This document shows, one piece after another, positions 52,501-61,736 of a stretch of 64,000 nt of DNA. This DNA comes from JANYGM01 sp043764015 (GTDB lineage: Bacteria > Bacteroidota > Bacteroidia > Cytophagales > Thermonemataceae). The notes under the pieces are model-generated. The model was not told the origin of the DNA. It searched no databases and worked only from the letters and a program-made list of their open reading frames with translations. The translations under genes and the position numbers were made by a program. Every line of letters starts with the position of its first letter. Position 1 is the stretch's first letter. The DNA is taken from the NCBI GenBank assembly GCA_043764015.1, contig JAYUKY010000105.1, positions 1 to 64,000 on the forward strand. Reading direction: 5' to 3'.

Positions 52501-54267
52501 AAAAGTAATCCAATCTTAAATGTCAAAGGAAAATACATACCCAAAAGCAACGAAATGGACTTTTTTGCTGATTTGAAAAATATTGATGTGCGACTTGCAG
52601 AAACTTTTATCAAGGAATATGTAAGTGATATTTCTGGTAATATTTCTGGCGGAATTAGCATAAAAGGGCAACCGCAAAAACCTATTATTGCAGGCTTTGC
52701 CGCCATTAGAAGAGGGATTTTTAAAGTTAATTATCTGGGCGCAAAACTTGGTTTTTCTGATACAATTCATATCAAACAAAATAGTATCAATATCAAAAAT
52801 AGCTTTCTAACAGACAAAAATAACAACAGAGCAAGCCTCAACGCACTTATTACCCATAATAATTTTAAGGATATTGAAATGGATATTAAGGTTGATATGA
52901 AAAAATTTATGGTGCTAAATACCACAGAAGACGACAACAGTTTATATTACGGAAACATTGTCGCTACAGGTGATATGCGCTTTTCTGGCTCACCAAATAA
53001 CCTTTACATACAGGCAAACGCCAAAACAGAAAAAGGCACAAAAATTTCTTTGCCTCTTGACGGTTTTCAAAGCGTAAGTGAGAGTAATTATATCAAATTT
53101 GTCAATTTTAGCAATCCTATTAAAGATTCTTTGAAAAGCAAAAATGATAAAATCAACCTCAACGGTATCAAAATGGATATGAACCTGAATGTAACAAATG
53201 ATGCCAGTTTTGAAATTATCCTTGACCGCACCGCAAATGATATGATTTCGGGCAACGGAAACGGCAGAATACAAATGGGAATTGATACCAGAGGGGATTT
53301 TGGTATGTGGGGAGATTACGTGATTACTATGGGGAAATATAATTTTACGCTTATGAATTTTGTTAGCAAGGAATTTAGCATAAAACCTAATTCTGATAGT
53401 CGGATTTTCTTTGAAGGAAGTTTGTACAAAACTTCCCTACAAATCAACGCTTCTTATGACCAATACACATCTTTTAAACCACTTATTGACCTTTCTACTG
53501 TTGCCAATGCCAACGACCCAGAATATTCTAGGACTTATCCTGTGAATGTAGGACTGAATTTGACAGGTGATTTGTTTGCCCCAACTATTAAAATGGGCTT
53601 TGATTTTAAGGGTTTTGAAAATACGGTGGCTAATCCTGTGATTAAACGCACTATTTCATTGTTTAAAACTCGTGTGGATAATGATGACGCAGAACGCAAC
53701 CGCCAAGCATTTAGCCTGATTGCGACAGGGTCGTTTTTGCCTGAAAATTCGTTTAGTGGTGCTGGCGTAAACGGTGCTAGCCGTACTGTGAGCCAGTTTT
53801 TGACTTCTCAAATTAGTACCATTATGTCGCAGGTGGACAAAAATTTAGAGATAGATGTGGATTTGTTGTCAGGTGCAAACAGTAATAATGTCGTGCAGTT
53901 ACGTATGAGCTATACCGCCTTAGATGGGCGTTTGCGTATCACCCGCAATGGCATTTTTGACTCTCAAAACCAAAATACTGCTGCCAATATTATTGGAGAT
54001 TGGAGTATGGAATATGCCATTACAAAAGATGGGCGTTACCGTTTAAAAATGTATAACAAAAATAACCAAAATAATGGTGCAACCATAGGTGGTGGCGGAA
54101 ATATAAACAACGGAAACACTACCAATGCAGGTGCAAGCATTGTTTATACCAAAAGTTTTAACTCGTGGCGTGAGCTTTTAGGAATGAAAAAGAAAACTAA
54201 GAAAAAGAAAATCACAATCAAGAAAGAAAAGATAAAACCCAAAGTAACACCTATCATCACGCAATAA
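49552..54267 (+). CDS. tamB: TamB-like translocation and assembly module protein (AsmA superfamily)
   Basis: The 1571-residue product has one N-terminal membrane helix (about 29-55). A very long beta-rich periplasmic part of repeating strands follows, of the AsmA/TamB type, including FELSKMMGFEITINKLTLN, and ends with the DUF490-type C-terminal block (LVQ/ISSQI... GSFLPENSF, FLTSQISTIMSQV). TamB-type proteins bridge inner and outer membranes and help phospholipid transport or outer-membrane protein assembly. The start is the GTG at 49552. An open, coding-like frame (Asn/Gln/Lys/Glu-rich) extends 120 bp upstream to a stop at 49429, without ATG, GTG or TTG. A complete MITE-like element ends 139 bp upstream. 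The next gene is 13 bp downstream. Confidence 0.88.
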   Translation: MKTDETTNTPDNTPKRKDRGFVWKSCVFLLKTIKLSVYSVVFLVVLITAVLAIPAVQTFLAQKASFELSKMMGFEITINKLTLNLFNQDLILKNVVVLDRQKHEMINLGELRVNFDKATLINGNDVLLEKVLLKNGSVNLITDKKTQDMNFDRFLIVIDSLLTPTTPQPKRKKGVRAPVFAIKQAIVEDMAFSYNDQKPDSIKNGFDYYHFRLDKLNASVDDFLLVGDTIQLKINDLKAFDNASGLDIKKADMLFRTTKRTMEFLDMGIEVGNSFISDSLVMNYYSMKDFSNFNNCVDLQANLKKTRIHTQDLALFAPTLRKYDDFWTANAKVSGTVSNITLDKMELGFGNESKIIGKANFKNLPDVDKMHAKLDMKNSVIFVEDCQQYIDDEKIFGYAHKFGAMQFNGKFDGTLYDFIANGDFRTALGDFKTDIRMILPQNSGKNYAKNYQKPFYKGTLKTNNFALGKLIDEEKIIQNVTVDGKIEGYGFNLNDLDTKVDAKVASIGLNGYNYKGLTIDGKIKDKYFVGDFDSADPNAKMSLKGEVDLHKSANIDDIFGKIKLKGSIYQLKLDALGLSNKVAEFSGKIDIDTRGLDLENIVGRADIENALITYDNTEILVKNINFFSEKNINKNGTKNRIFRFNSDVASVLAEGDFTFQSVITDAGHLVKEYNLAFFNKAKELQTYYENKNKITKNKDKNFKLNYEIEVNNILPILQLFAKDFYISPNTGFKGSFYGGDSTRFSLRSTRTVPQLSFQKYKTDSVNINFETYKTSYKNDITAQLDLSSKKQDFGTLKSENFLFNSVWYKGIIDFTTSIKQQQETNYTNLNGSVAFFDDYTNIELSENSLVQINEEKWNFSPYKQVRIFNDGKKTVSFDDLHLTSGKQDIFINGAISDSTAHKTLNVNVENFTLNTLTPLVGKKMGGLLSAKINVKDVFQEIKVGGSIDVKDFDFEKIYVGNIKGTSSWNNAQKWVEADVEVINKSNPILNVKGKYIPKSNEMDFFADLKNIDVRLAETFIKEYVSDISGNISGGISIKGQPQKPIIAGFAAIRRGIFKVNYLGAKLGFSDTIHIKQNSINIKNSFLTDKNNNRASLNALITHNNFKDIEMDIKVDMKKFMVLNTTEDDNSLYYGNIVATGDMRFSGSPNNLYIQANAKTEKGTKISLPLDGFQSVSESNYIKFVNFSNPIKDSLKSKNDKINLNGIKMDMNLNVTNDASFEIILDRTANDMISGNGNGRIQMGIDTRGDFGMWGDYVITMGKYNFTLMNFVSKEFSIKPNSDSRIFFEGSLYKTSLQINASYDQYTSFKPLIDLSTVANANDPEYSRTYPVNVGLNLTGDLFAPTIKMGFDFKGFENTVANPVIKRTISLFKTRVDNDDAERNRQAFSLIATGSFLPENSFSGAGVNGASRTVSQFLTSQISTIMSQVDKNLEIDVDLLSGANSNNVVQLRMSYTALDGRLRITRNGIFDSQNQNTAANIIGDWSMEYAITKDGRYRLKMYNKNNQNNGATIGGGGNINNGNTTNAGASIVYTKSFNSWRELLGMKKKTKKKKITIKKEKIKPKVTPIITQ

Positions 54268-54280
54268 AACACTTAAAACT

Positions 54281-54886
54281 ATGGCTTATAGTGACTTTAC
54301 ACTTACAAAATTAGAAAAAAAGTTTGGTATTACGCACCAATCCAAAGTATTATTTGAAATTGTGGAAGATAAAATAATTTTGCCAAGTGCGCATTTGTTA
54401 GAAGATTTGGATTTTGCGAGTAAAATGCCTGCTTTTTCTGAAAAAGCTAAGTCAGAACTCCTCATAATGCCTATTTTGAAGGAATTTTATAAGACAAATC
54501 AAGATAAATTAACTATTTTTTCTGGTTATAGCTTTGATGTTGATGCCAAAAATGACCTAAATGGCGTTTGTGATTACCTTCTTAGTGCTTTTCCACATCT
54601 TTTAGAAATAAAATCTCCAGTTTTTTGTTTGGTAGAAGCTAAAAACAGAGGTGTAGAAGAAGGTTTTGGACAATGTGCTGCTGAAATGTATGCTGCAAGC
54701 CTATTCAACCAAGAAAATCAGCAACAAATCAAAAATATTTATGGCGTTGTTACGAATGGCTATGAATGGGTCTTTATGAAATATACTGATAATAACGTCA
54801 TCATTGACCAAAAAAGATATTTTTTGTCTGATGTTTCCATTATTTTGCATATTTTAGGGGAAATTATCAACGAAAATAATTTCTAA
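54281..54886 (+). CDS. Hypothetical PD-(D/E)XK-like protein
   Basis: The 201-residue product has a nuclease-like core: NGVCDYLLS (Asp about 100), then FCLVEAKNRG (Glu-x-Lys about 119-121) and GFGQCAAEMYAA (Gln). KNIYGVVTNGYEWVFMKY follows. Residue order fits the PD-(D/E)XK superfamily, and the C-terminal part parallels the protein at 42643. It begins 13 bp after tamB and ends 18 bp before the DUF2520-like gene, so it is within an operon. Real nuclease activity is not shown. It could serve the downstream restriction enzyme, or be a stand-alone DNA-related protein. Confidence 0.7.
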   Translation: MAYSDFTLTKLEKKFGITHQSKVLFEIVEDKIILPSAHLLEDLDFASKMPAFSEKAKSELLIMPILKEFYKTNQDKLTIFSGYSFDVDAKNDLNGVCDYLLSAFPHLLEIKSPVFCLVEAKNRGVEEGFGQCAAEMYAASLFNQENQQQIKNIYGVVTNGYEWVFMKYTDNNVIIDQKRYFLSDVSIILHILGEIINENNF

Positions 54887-54904
54887 CAATTTTCAATAAT
54901 TTCA

Positions 54905-55714
54905 ATGAAATATAAAATCTCTTTCGTGGGTGCTGGCAATGTTGCGTGGCACCTAGCGCAAGCACTAGAAACCGCAGGACATCATATTAGAGAAGTTTTT
55001 AGTCAAAATATAAATAATGCTGAACTTCTTTGCACACATTTATACGAAGCAAAAGCAAAGGAAAATCTTGATTTTAGTGAATCTGATGCCCAAATCTTAC
55101 TTATTGCCGTTGGTGATGATGCGTTGGAAAGCGTTTTAAGTAAACTAATTGTACCTAATTTTATGATAGTCGCACATACATCTGGTACAAAACCACTTGC
55201 CATTTTCAAAGAAAATACTACTAATACTGTAAGTAATTATGGTGTATTTTATCCTTTACAGACTTTTAGTAAGCAGAAATTAGTAGATTTTTCAGAAATT
55301 CCGTTTTGTATTGAAGCCAATGATGCGCTAATTTTGGATATTCTGCAAAATATTGCTAAAACTCTTAGCAAAAATGTACTTCCTATTTCTTCCAAAGAAC
55401 GCCAAATACTGCACGTAGCAGCCGTTTTTGCCTGTAATTTTGTTAATCATTTACTTGCTGTTTCTAAAAACATCTTAGATACGAATGATTTAGAGTTTAA
55501 GATGCTTGTGCCACTCATAAAAGAAACCATACATAAAGCCCTTTTGGAAAGCCCTGAAAACGTACAAACTGGTCCTGCAAAACGCAAAGATTTTAAGACT
55601 ATTGAAAAGCATTTACAGTTTTTATCAAAAGAGAATGATACAAGTAATAATTTTAATAATATGCATAAAGAAATTTATAAAATGCTAACAGAAAGCATAG
55701 TAAAGAGTTTGTAA
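54905..55714 (+). CDS. DUF2520/Rossmann-like NAD(P)-binding protein
   Basis: The 269-residue product begins KISFVGAGNVAWHLAQALETAG, a Rossmann dinucleotide-binding GxGNxxxHL motif. A DUF2520-type C-terminal helical domain (about 135-265) follows, including HVAAVFACNFVNHLLAV and TGPAKRKDFKTIEKHL. The family resembles ProC-like reductases and 6-phosphogluconate-dehydrogenase-fold enzymes, but its substrate is unknown. It is cytoplasmic. It lies 18 bp after the PD-(D/E)XK-like gene and 37 bp before the second restriction-methylation gene. In other Bacteroidota it is found without restriction genes, so the link is positional only. Confidence 0.88.
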   Translation: MKYKISFVGAGNVAWHLAQALETAGHHIREVFSQNINNAELLCTHLYEAKAKENLDFSESDAQILLIAVGDDALESVLSKLIVPNFMIVAHTSGTKPLAIFKENTTNTVSNYGVFYPLQTFSKQKLVDFSEIPFCIEANDALILDILQNIAKTLSKNVLPISSKERQILHVAAVFACNFVNHLLAVSKNILDTNDLEFKMLVPLIKETIHKALLESPENVQTGPAKRKDFKTIEKHLQFLSKENDTSNNFNNMHKEIYKMLTESIVKSL

Positions 55715-55751
55715 GCACTTTTGCGCTTATAAATCCTAAAATCAAACCCAA

Positions 55752-58700
55752 ATGACAACACAGCAATACATTGATAATATCAACCAACGCTACCAACTAG
55801 CCAACGCAACTGAACACACTTTTCGTGGAGATTTGCAGACACTTATTGAGAGTTTAGTAACTAACGTGCAGGCAACAAACGAACCAAAAAGGCAACTTTG
55901 TGGCGCACCAGACTATATTCTGACCAAAAAAGATATTCCTGTCGGCTTTATTGAGGCTAAAAATATTGGAGATAAAGACCTCGTGGGCGCAAAAAAAACA
56001 GGCAATAAAGAGCAATTTGACCGCTATAAGGCATCTCTTAATAATATTTTCTTTACAGATTATTTGGATTTTTATCTTTATAGAGAAGGAGAATTTGTAA
56101 CCAAAATTGCCATTGCACAACTCACAGATAAAGGAATAGTGGCTCTACCGCAAAATTTCGCTACTTTTGAAAACCTTATGATAGATTTTTGTTCTTATAC
56201 GGGGCAAACTATCAAAAATTCAAAGAAATTAGCAGAAATGATGGCTGGAAAAGCTCGTTTACTCTCTGATGTCATTGATAAAGCACTCACAAGCGACGAA
56301 GAAAAAAACGAAAATAGTACACTCAAAGACCAATTAACGGCTTTTAGACAAATCCTCATTCACGACATCACGCCCAAAAGCTTTGCTGATGTGTATGCGC
56401 AAACTATTTGTTATGGAATGTTTGCTGCACGCCTTCACGACCCAATATTAGACAGTTTTAGCCGCCAAAAAGCTGCTGAACTTATCCCAAAATCAAATCC
56501 TTTCCTAAGAAAACTTTTTAGTTATATTGCAGGACCAGATATTGATGACCGTATAAAGTGGATTGTAGATAGTTTGGTTGATGTTTTTTTGGCGTGCAAC
56601 ATTATAGAAATCCTCAAAAACTATGGTAAAACAACGAAAATGGAAGACCCAATTATCCATTTTTACGAAACTTTTTTGAGTGAATACGACCCTGCACTAC
56701 GTAAAGCACGTGGCGTATGGTACACGCCTGCGCCTGTGGTCAATTTTATTGTGCGTGCTGTTGATGACGTATTGAAAACTGATTTTGGTTTGCCACAAGG
56801 GCTGGCTGATACCAGCAAAGTAAGCATCAATATACCTAATCCTGCCTTAAAAAATAAAGAAAAACAAGAAGTTCATAAAGTCCAAATACTTGACCCAGCG
56901 ACTGGTACTGGTACTTTTTTGGCAGAAACCATTAAGCACATTCATCAAAAATTTGAAGGAAAACAAGGCATTTGGAGTAGCTATGTGGAAGAGCATTTGT
57001 TGCCTCGTCTTAACGGTTTTGAGTTGCTTATGGCAAGCTACGCAATGGCACATTTGCAGTTAGATTTGCTTTTGACAGAAACTGGCTACAAAGCTACCAA
57101 TAACCAAAGATTAAAGGTTTATCTGACAAATAGTTTGGAGGAAAGCCACCCAGATACGACCACGCTTTTTGCTAATTGGTTGAGTGCAGAAGCAAATGAA
57201 GCCAATCATATCAAACGAGATGCACCTGTAATGTGTATTATGGGCAATCCGCCGTACAATGGAGAAAGCCTCAATAAAGGTGAATGGATAATGAAATTGA
57301 TGGAAGATTACAAAAAAGAACCAGAAGGAAAAGAAAAACTTAAAGAACAAAATTCTAAGTTTTTAAATGATGACTACGTGAAATTTTTGCGTTTTGGGCA
57401 ATATTTTGTGGAAAAAAATGGTGCTGGAATTGTGGCTTTTATTAATCCCCACGGCTTTTTAGATAACCCAACTTTTAGAGGAATGCGTTGGAATTTGCTA
57501 AAAACTTATGATAAAATTTACACCATAGACCTGCACGGAAATAATAATAAGAAAGAAACTTCATTAGATGGGAGCGTTGATGTAAATGTTTTTGATATTG
57601 AACAAGGTGTTTCTATCAATATTTTTGTCAAAACTGGAAAGAAAAAAGACAATGAATTAGGGCAAGTTTTTCATTATGATTTGTTTGGAAAACGAGAAAT
57701 AAAATATGCTTTTTTACGTGAAAACACCCTAAAAACAACACCATTTAACAAAGTTGAAAATATTTCTCCTAATTACTTTTTTATACCCAAAAACTTCAAA
57801 GAGCAAAAAAACTATGATAAAGGCTTTTATTTGCCTGAATTATTTACTCAAAATTCACTGGGTGTGCTTTCTAAGAATGATGATGTAACAATTTCTTTTG
57901 ATAAGTTTCAACTCAAAGAAAGAATCAAAAATTTTACAACATTTTCAGAATTTGAAGTGAAAACAAGGTATGATGTTAAGGAAAACAGTCGTGATTGGGT
58001 TTTGTCAAAAGCAATTCAAGACTTAAAAGATAACAATAAAGACGAAAACTATAAGCAAATAACATACAGACCATTTGACACTCGTTGGACTTTTTTTACA
58101 GGAAAATCAAAAGGATTTTTTGCATATTCTCAAAATAGAATAATGAAAAATCTACAAAAAGAAGGTAATTTTGCTCTGATTTCTGGAAGACAAGGACAAG
58201 CAGTGGGAAATATGGCGTGGAATTTGTCATTTATATCAAACACTATTTCAGACCAAAATATCTACTATCGTGGTGGTGGGACGGTTTTCCCGCTTTATAT
58301 TTATCCTGAGAAAAAGAAAGAAAAACAGCAACAACTTTTCCCCATTTCAGACAACAATAAGCAACTTCTGGAAATGAATTTGAAGTACGCACAAAGCCAT
58401 TACAAGCAAATCAAAGCGTTTTTTGATAAAACTGTTTTGCCTTTTTATAAAAATATTGATAATCCAACAGATGCAGAAAACGCATTATTTGAAGAAAATA
58501 AAAGTAATGTAGAAGAAGCAAAAACTGCCTTAGAAGCCGTTAAAATGAAATTAGATGTTGCAAACAACCAAAATATCGTTTCAACAATCTCAAAAGATGC
58601 CACAGAAAATGTAGCAGAAGAGGAAATAATTGAAAGAATACCAAATCTTAACGCTAACATAATCAGTCAGATAGCAGAAAAGTTAGGGCTTGCTTTCACC

Positions 58701-59216
58701 ACAGAAAAAACAAATAGTAAAGAGGTTTTTGCACCAATAGATGTTTTAGACTACATTTATGCCGTTTTACATTCTCCTAATTATAGAGAAAAATACAAGG
58801 AATTTTTGAAAATAGATTTTCCAAAAGTGCCATTTCCTAGTAATTTAAACACTTTTTGGGCATTAGTGACATTGGGCGCACAATTTAGAGAAATTCATTT
58901 ATTGGAGAATGTCGCACTTGAAAAATATATGCTAGAATATGCTATTGAATACCCAATAAATGGCAATAATACCATAGGAAAGCCACAATATATACACGGA
59001 AAGGTGTTTATCAACGACACACAATATTTTGATAATGTGCCTGCCATTGCTTGGAATTTTTTTATAGGTGGCTATCAGCCTGCGCAAAAATGGCTCAAAG
59101 ACAGAAAAGAACGCCTACTTACAACAGAAGATATTTTACATTATCAAAAAATCATTATAGCTCTCGCTCAAACAGACAAAATAATGAAAAAAATTGATGA
59201 AATCAAAATTGAATAA
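55752..59216 (+). CDS. Single-chain type IIG/ISP-like restriction-methylation enzyme, 2
   Basis: The 1154-residue product starts with a PD-(D/E)XK nuclease: LCGAPDYILTKKDIPVGFIEAKNIG (Asp about 55, Glu-x-Lys about 69-71). There is no helicase domain, unlike type ISP enzymes. The adenine methylase domain has motif I LDPATGTGTFLAETI (about 378) and motif IV IMGNPPYNGES (about 495). The C-terminal ~450 residues resemble the type ISP specificity domain, with YRPFDTRWTFFTG and NTFWALVTLGAQFREIHLLE. It should methylate and cut a target in one chain. It is the second such enzyme in the window and is not closely similar to the first. Confidence 0.88.
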   Translation: MTTQQYIDNINQRYQLANATEHTFRGDLQTLIESLVTNVQATNEPKRQLCGAPDYILTKKDIPVGFIEAKNIGDKDLVGAKKTGNKEQFDRYKASLNNIFFTDYLDFYLYREGEFVTKIAIAQLTDKGIVALPQNFATFENLMIDFCSYTGQTIKNSKKLAEMMAGKARLLSDVIDKALTSDEEKNENSTLKDQLTAFRQILIHDITPKSFADVYAQTICYGMFAARLHDPILDSFSRQKAAELIPKSNPFLRKLFSYIAGPDIDDRIKWIVDSLVDVFLACNIIEILKNYGKTTKMEDPIIHFYETFLSEYDPALRKARGVWYTPAPVVNFIVRAVDDVLKTDFGLPQGLADTSKVSINIPNPALKNKEKQEVHKVQILDPATGTGTFLAETIKHIHQKFEGKQGIWSSYVEEHLLPRLNGFELLMASYAMAHLQLDLLLTETGYKATNNQRLKVYLTNSLEESHPDTTTLFANWLSAEANEANHIKRDAPVMCIMGNPPYNGESLNKGEWIMKLMEDYKKEPEGKEKLKEQNSKFLNDDYVKFLRFGQYFVEKNGAGIVAFINPHGFLDNPTFRGMRWNLLKTYDKIYTIDLHGNNNKKETSLDGSVDVNVFDIEQGVSINIFVKTGKKKDNELGQVFHYDLFGKREIKYAFLRENTLKTTPFNKVENISPNYFFIPKNFKEQKNYDKGFYLPELFTQNSLGVLSKNDDVTISFDKFQLKERIKNFTTFSEFEVKTRYDVKENSRDWVLSKAIQDLKDNNKDENYKQITYRPFDTRWTFFTGKSKGFFAYSQNRIMKNLQKEGNFALISGRQGQAVGNMAWNLSFISNTISDQNIYYRGGGTVFPLYIYPEKKKEKQQQLFPISDNNKQLLEMNLKYAQSHYKQIKAFFDKTVLPFYKNIDNPTDAENALFEENKSNVEEAKTALEAVKMKLDVANNQNIVSTISKDATENVAEEEIIERIPNLNANIISQIAEKLGLAFTTEKTNSKEVFAPIDVLDYIYAVLHSPNYREKYKEFLKIDFPKVPFPSNLNTFWALVTLGAQFREIHLLENVALEKYMLEYAIEYPINGNNTIGKPQYIHGKVFINDTQYFDNVPAIAWNFFIGGYQPAQKWLKDRKERLLTTEDILHYQKIIIALAQTDKIMKKIDEIKIE

Positions 59217-59222
59217 TATCAA

Positions 59223-59262
59223 TAAAACAGTCTTAAAACTAAGTTTTAAGGCTGTTTTTTCT
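59223..59262 (+). terminator. Rho-independent terminator
   Basis: AAAACAGTCTTAAAACT pairs with AGTTTTAAGGCTGTTTT with one G-T pair, followed by a T-run. It ends the tamB-to-restriction-enzyme unit. Confidence 0.85.
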
Positions 59263-59417
59263 TTTAGTTAAAAAATACAACTCCAAATATAAAAAAACTT
59301 CAAAACAAATTGAATAAAACTCTTTTTTGTAATTATTGAGGTTGTTTTTGAAAATATATTAAAATGCAGTAGCTTAAAACTTATTTCAATTTTCTTTTTA
59401 AAGTAGAAAATTCTTTA

Positions 59418-59425
59418 TATATTTG
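59418..59425 (+). promoter_or_regulatory. -7 box of udk
   Basis: TATATTTG fits the consensus and lies only 8 bp before the udk ATG, implying an almost leaderless transcript. No clear -33 box is seen. Confidence 0.55.
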
Positions 59426-59433
59426 CGTCCGTT

Positions 59434-60069
59434 ATGATAAAACCCTACATAGTCGGCATTACGGGCGGAAGTGCCTCTGGAAAAACACTTTTTTTGAAAA
59501 GTCTTTTAGGAGCTTTCTCGCAAGACGAAATTTGCCTAATTTCGCAAGATAATTACTACAAGCCTCGTGAACAGCAGCCTGTAGATGAGAATGGTATATC
59601 TAATTTTGATACACCTCAATCTATTGATTTTCAGCAATATGCCCTAGATATTGCATCTTTGGGCAGAGGTGAACCTGTGCAAAAAGAAGAATACACTTTT
59701 AATAATGCTGCTGTGCAAGCACGTACTTTGGTGTTTAATCCCTCTCCTATTATTGTGGTAGAAGGTATTTTTGTCTTTTATTTCCCTGAAATATCACAAC
59801 TTTTAAACCTAAAAGTTTTTATTGATGCACAAGAGCATATCAAACTCAAAAGGCGCATTATTAGGGACAAAGAAGAGCGTGGCTACGACCTAGAAGACGT
59901 GCTTTACCGCTATGAAAAACACGTTGCGCCCACTTACGCCAAATATATCAAACCCTTTAAACAAGATGCGGATATTATTGTACCCAATAATACCAACTTT
60001 AATAAATCTTTGGAAGTGCTTGTGGCTTATCTAAAAGGCAAAATACCCGTTTCGTCAATTACGAATTAA
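59434..60069 (+). CDS. udk: Uridine kinase
   Basis: The 211-residue enzyme phosphorylates uridine (and often cytidine) in pyrimidine salvage. It has the P-loop ITGGSASGKT (about 9-18), DNYYKPR, NFDTPQSIDFQQY and VEGIFVFYF (Walker-B-like), followed by RRIIRDKEERG (lid). The last residues (SSITN and stop) are encoded by the first unit of a heptamer tract. It is cytoplasmic and has a promoter immediately upstream. Confidence 0.95.
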   Translation: MIKPYIVGITGGSASGKTLFLKSLLGAFSQDEICLISQDNYYKPREQQPVDENGISNFDTPQSIDFQQYALDIASLGRGEPVQKEEYTFNNAAVQARTLVFNPSPIIVVEGIFVFYFPEISQLLNLKVFIDAQEHIKLKRRIIRDKEERGYDLEDVLYRYEKHVAPTYAKYIKPFKQDADIIVPNNTNFNKSLEVLVAYLKGKIPVSSITN

Positions 60070-60146
60070 AAATTACGAATTAAAAATTACGAATTACGAA
60101 TAATTTATGTAGTTTTGCGTAATTGATAATTCGTAATTCGTAATTG
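60056..60146. repeat. Heptamer repeat tract overlapping the udk stop
   Basis: Direct units (AATTACG, some followed by AATTAAA) run from the udk C-terminal codons. After a spacer containing TTTATGTAGTTTTG, inverted units follow: CGTAATT, GATAATT, CGTAATT, CGTAATT. The tract ends 8 bp before the RCK gene's ATG. Confidence 0.85.
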
Positions 60147-60153
60147 AAAAAAG

Positions 60154-60846
60154 ATGGTAAGTAAGTTTGCAGTAATTGGTTTGGGGCAGTTTGGGCGTTC
60201 TATTGCACGCACATTGGCACGCAGAGGCGCAGAAGTGTTGGCTATTGACAACGACCCCAATCACGTAGATGACCTAAAAGATGACGTAGCTTATGCCGTT
60301 GTCCTTGATGCTACTGACCAAAAAGCCCTCAAAGCGCAAAATATTGAAGATATGGACGCTGTCGTGGTGGCTATTGGAGAAGATTTTGAAGCTCTTTTGC
60401 TGACAACAGTAATGCTGCTTGATTTGAAAGTAAAACGCATCATTGCACGAGCCGCCAACGCACAACAAAGGCGTATTTTGGAGAAAATGGGCATAGAAGA
60501 AATTTTATCTCCTGAAGATGAAGTAGCCAAAACCGTTGCTGAAAACTTACTTAATCCTAGTGTGGGCGCATTTTTGCAACTTCCAGATAATTATGAAATT
60601 GTGGAAATTGATGTGCCACGCAAAGCCGCCAACAAACCCGTTAGAGAAATTCAATTAAGGGAAAAGTACAATTTGAATCTTATTACCGTAAAACGTGCTT
60701 ATGAAGAAGAAGTAAACGGAGAAGTTAAAATAGTTGAACATATCATAGGAATTCCCACACCTGACACTATTTTATACGAAAGTGATACTATCATTATTCT
60801 TGGAAAAGTACAAGATGTTGAGAAATTTACAAGTATGAATAAATAA
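60154..60846 (+). CDS. RCK-domain potassium uptake regulator (KtrA/TrkA family)
   Basis: The 230-residue product has an N-terminal RCK/TrkA-N domain: FAVIGLGQFGRSIARTLARRG (GxGxxG, nucleotide binding), then LAIDNDPNHVDDL with the acidic residue after the second strand. A TrkA-C domain (about 140-225) follows, where YNLNLITVKR and DTIIILGKVQDV are visible. Such subunits gate a potassium channel or transporter in response to ATP/ADP or NAD(H). The membrane partner (KtrB/TrkH) is not in the window. The ABC permease gene follows 65 bp later. Confidence 0.93.
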   Translation: MVSKFAVIGLGQFGRSIARTLARRGAEVLAIDNDPNHVDDLKDDVAYAVVLDATDQKALKAQNIEDMDAVVVAIGEDFEALLLTTVMLLDLKVKRIIARAANAQQRRILEKMGIEEILSPEDEVAKTVAENLLNPSVGAFLQLPDNYEIVEIDVPRKAANKPVREIQLREKYNLNLITVKRAYEEEVNGEVKIVEHIIGIPTPDTILYESDTIIILGKVQDVEKFTSMNK

Positions 60847-60849
60847 TAT

Positions 60850-60908
60850 AATTATGAATTGTGAGTTTTTGTATTAACTCACAATTCATAACTCACAACT
60901 CATAACTC
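60850..60908. repeat. Heptamer repeats as a hairpin
   Basis: ATTATGAATTGTGAGTT pairs with AACTCACAATTCATAA across a TTTTGTATT-type loop. Further ACTCATA/ACTCACA units then run to 5 bp before the ABC permease ATG. Confidence 0.85.
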
Positions 60909-60911
60909 AAA

Positions 60912-61736
60912 ATGATACGCCTTCTTACCATAGAACTGCTTAAAATACGTAATTACCGCACTTTTTGGGTGATTTTTTCTCTTTATGCAGTTGCACTTAC
61001 CTTGCTAATGTGGATACTTTATGGCTTTACTAACCAGATGGAAGGAAAAGCAGGATTTACTGCGTTTACTATTTATAGTTTTCCTGATGTGTGGTACAAC
61101 ACCACCTATTTTGCCTTGTTTTTGCGTTTTTTAATTGGTTTTTTGATGATTATTTTGGTTAGCAACGAATTTTCCTACAAAACAATTAGACAAGGAATTA
61201 TTGATGGATTAAGCAAAGAAGAATGGATTTTGAGTAAAATTTTACTAGCACTTTTTTTGAGTACAGTTGCCGCAGGAATAGTATTTGTGATAGCTGGTAC
61301 TTTTGGATTAGTTAGTTCAAAATCAACTGATTATGAATATTTTTTTAAATATATTTCTTATATTCCTGCCTATTCGCTAGAAGTTTTTGTTTATCTGATG
61401 TTTGCTTTTATGGTTACAATGTTTTTCAAACGCTCTGGGCTTAGTATGATTATTGTACTTTTTTACTCATTTTTTGAGTGGTATTGGGTCATTAAATTCA
61501 AATCTGAAGGCATTGAGAAAGGCGTAGGAAAATACTTACAAGAGCAAGACCATTGGGCTTTAAATAAATTTCCTTTCAATACACCTCTTGACCTGACTAA
61601 TCCGCCTTTCAAAAAATATGGTGTTATCCTCAATTTCAATGCAGATATTACGCTTGTGCAATGCCTACCAGCACTTGGTTATAGCCTGCTTTTTGGCGCA
61701 ATAGCATATTTTTGGCTTAAAAGTAGAGATATTTAA
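60912..61736 (+). CDS. ABC-2-type transporter permease
   Basis: The 274-residue product has six hydrophobic helices (about 18-40, 62-85, 105-130, 150-175, 180-195 and 250-270). This is the layout of ABC-2 membrane subunits. GFLMIILVSNEFSYKTIRQGIIDGLSKEEW is the characteristic segment before the third helix. It should sit in the inner membrane with an ATPase, but no ATP-binding gene is adjacent, so the partner is elsewhere. The substrate is unknown. Heptamer tracts flank both ends. Confidence 0.85.
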   Translation: MIRLLTIELLKIRNYRTFWVIFSLYAVALTLLMWILYGFTNQMEGKAGFTAFTIYSFPDVWYNTTYFALFLRFLIGFLMIILVSNEFSYKTIRQGIIDGLSKEEWILSKILLALFLSTVAAGIVFVIAGTFGLVSSKSTDYEYFFKYISYIPAYSLEVFVYLMFAFMVTMFFKRSGLSMIIVLFYSFFEWYWVIKFKSEGIEKGVGKYLQEQDHWALNKFPFNTPLDLTNPPFKKYGVILNFNADITLVQCLPALGYSLLFGAIAYFWLKSRDI

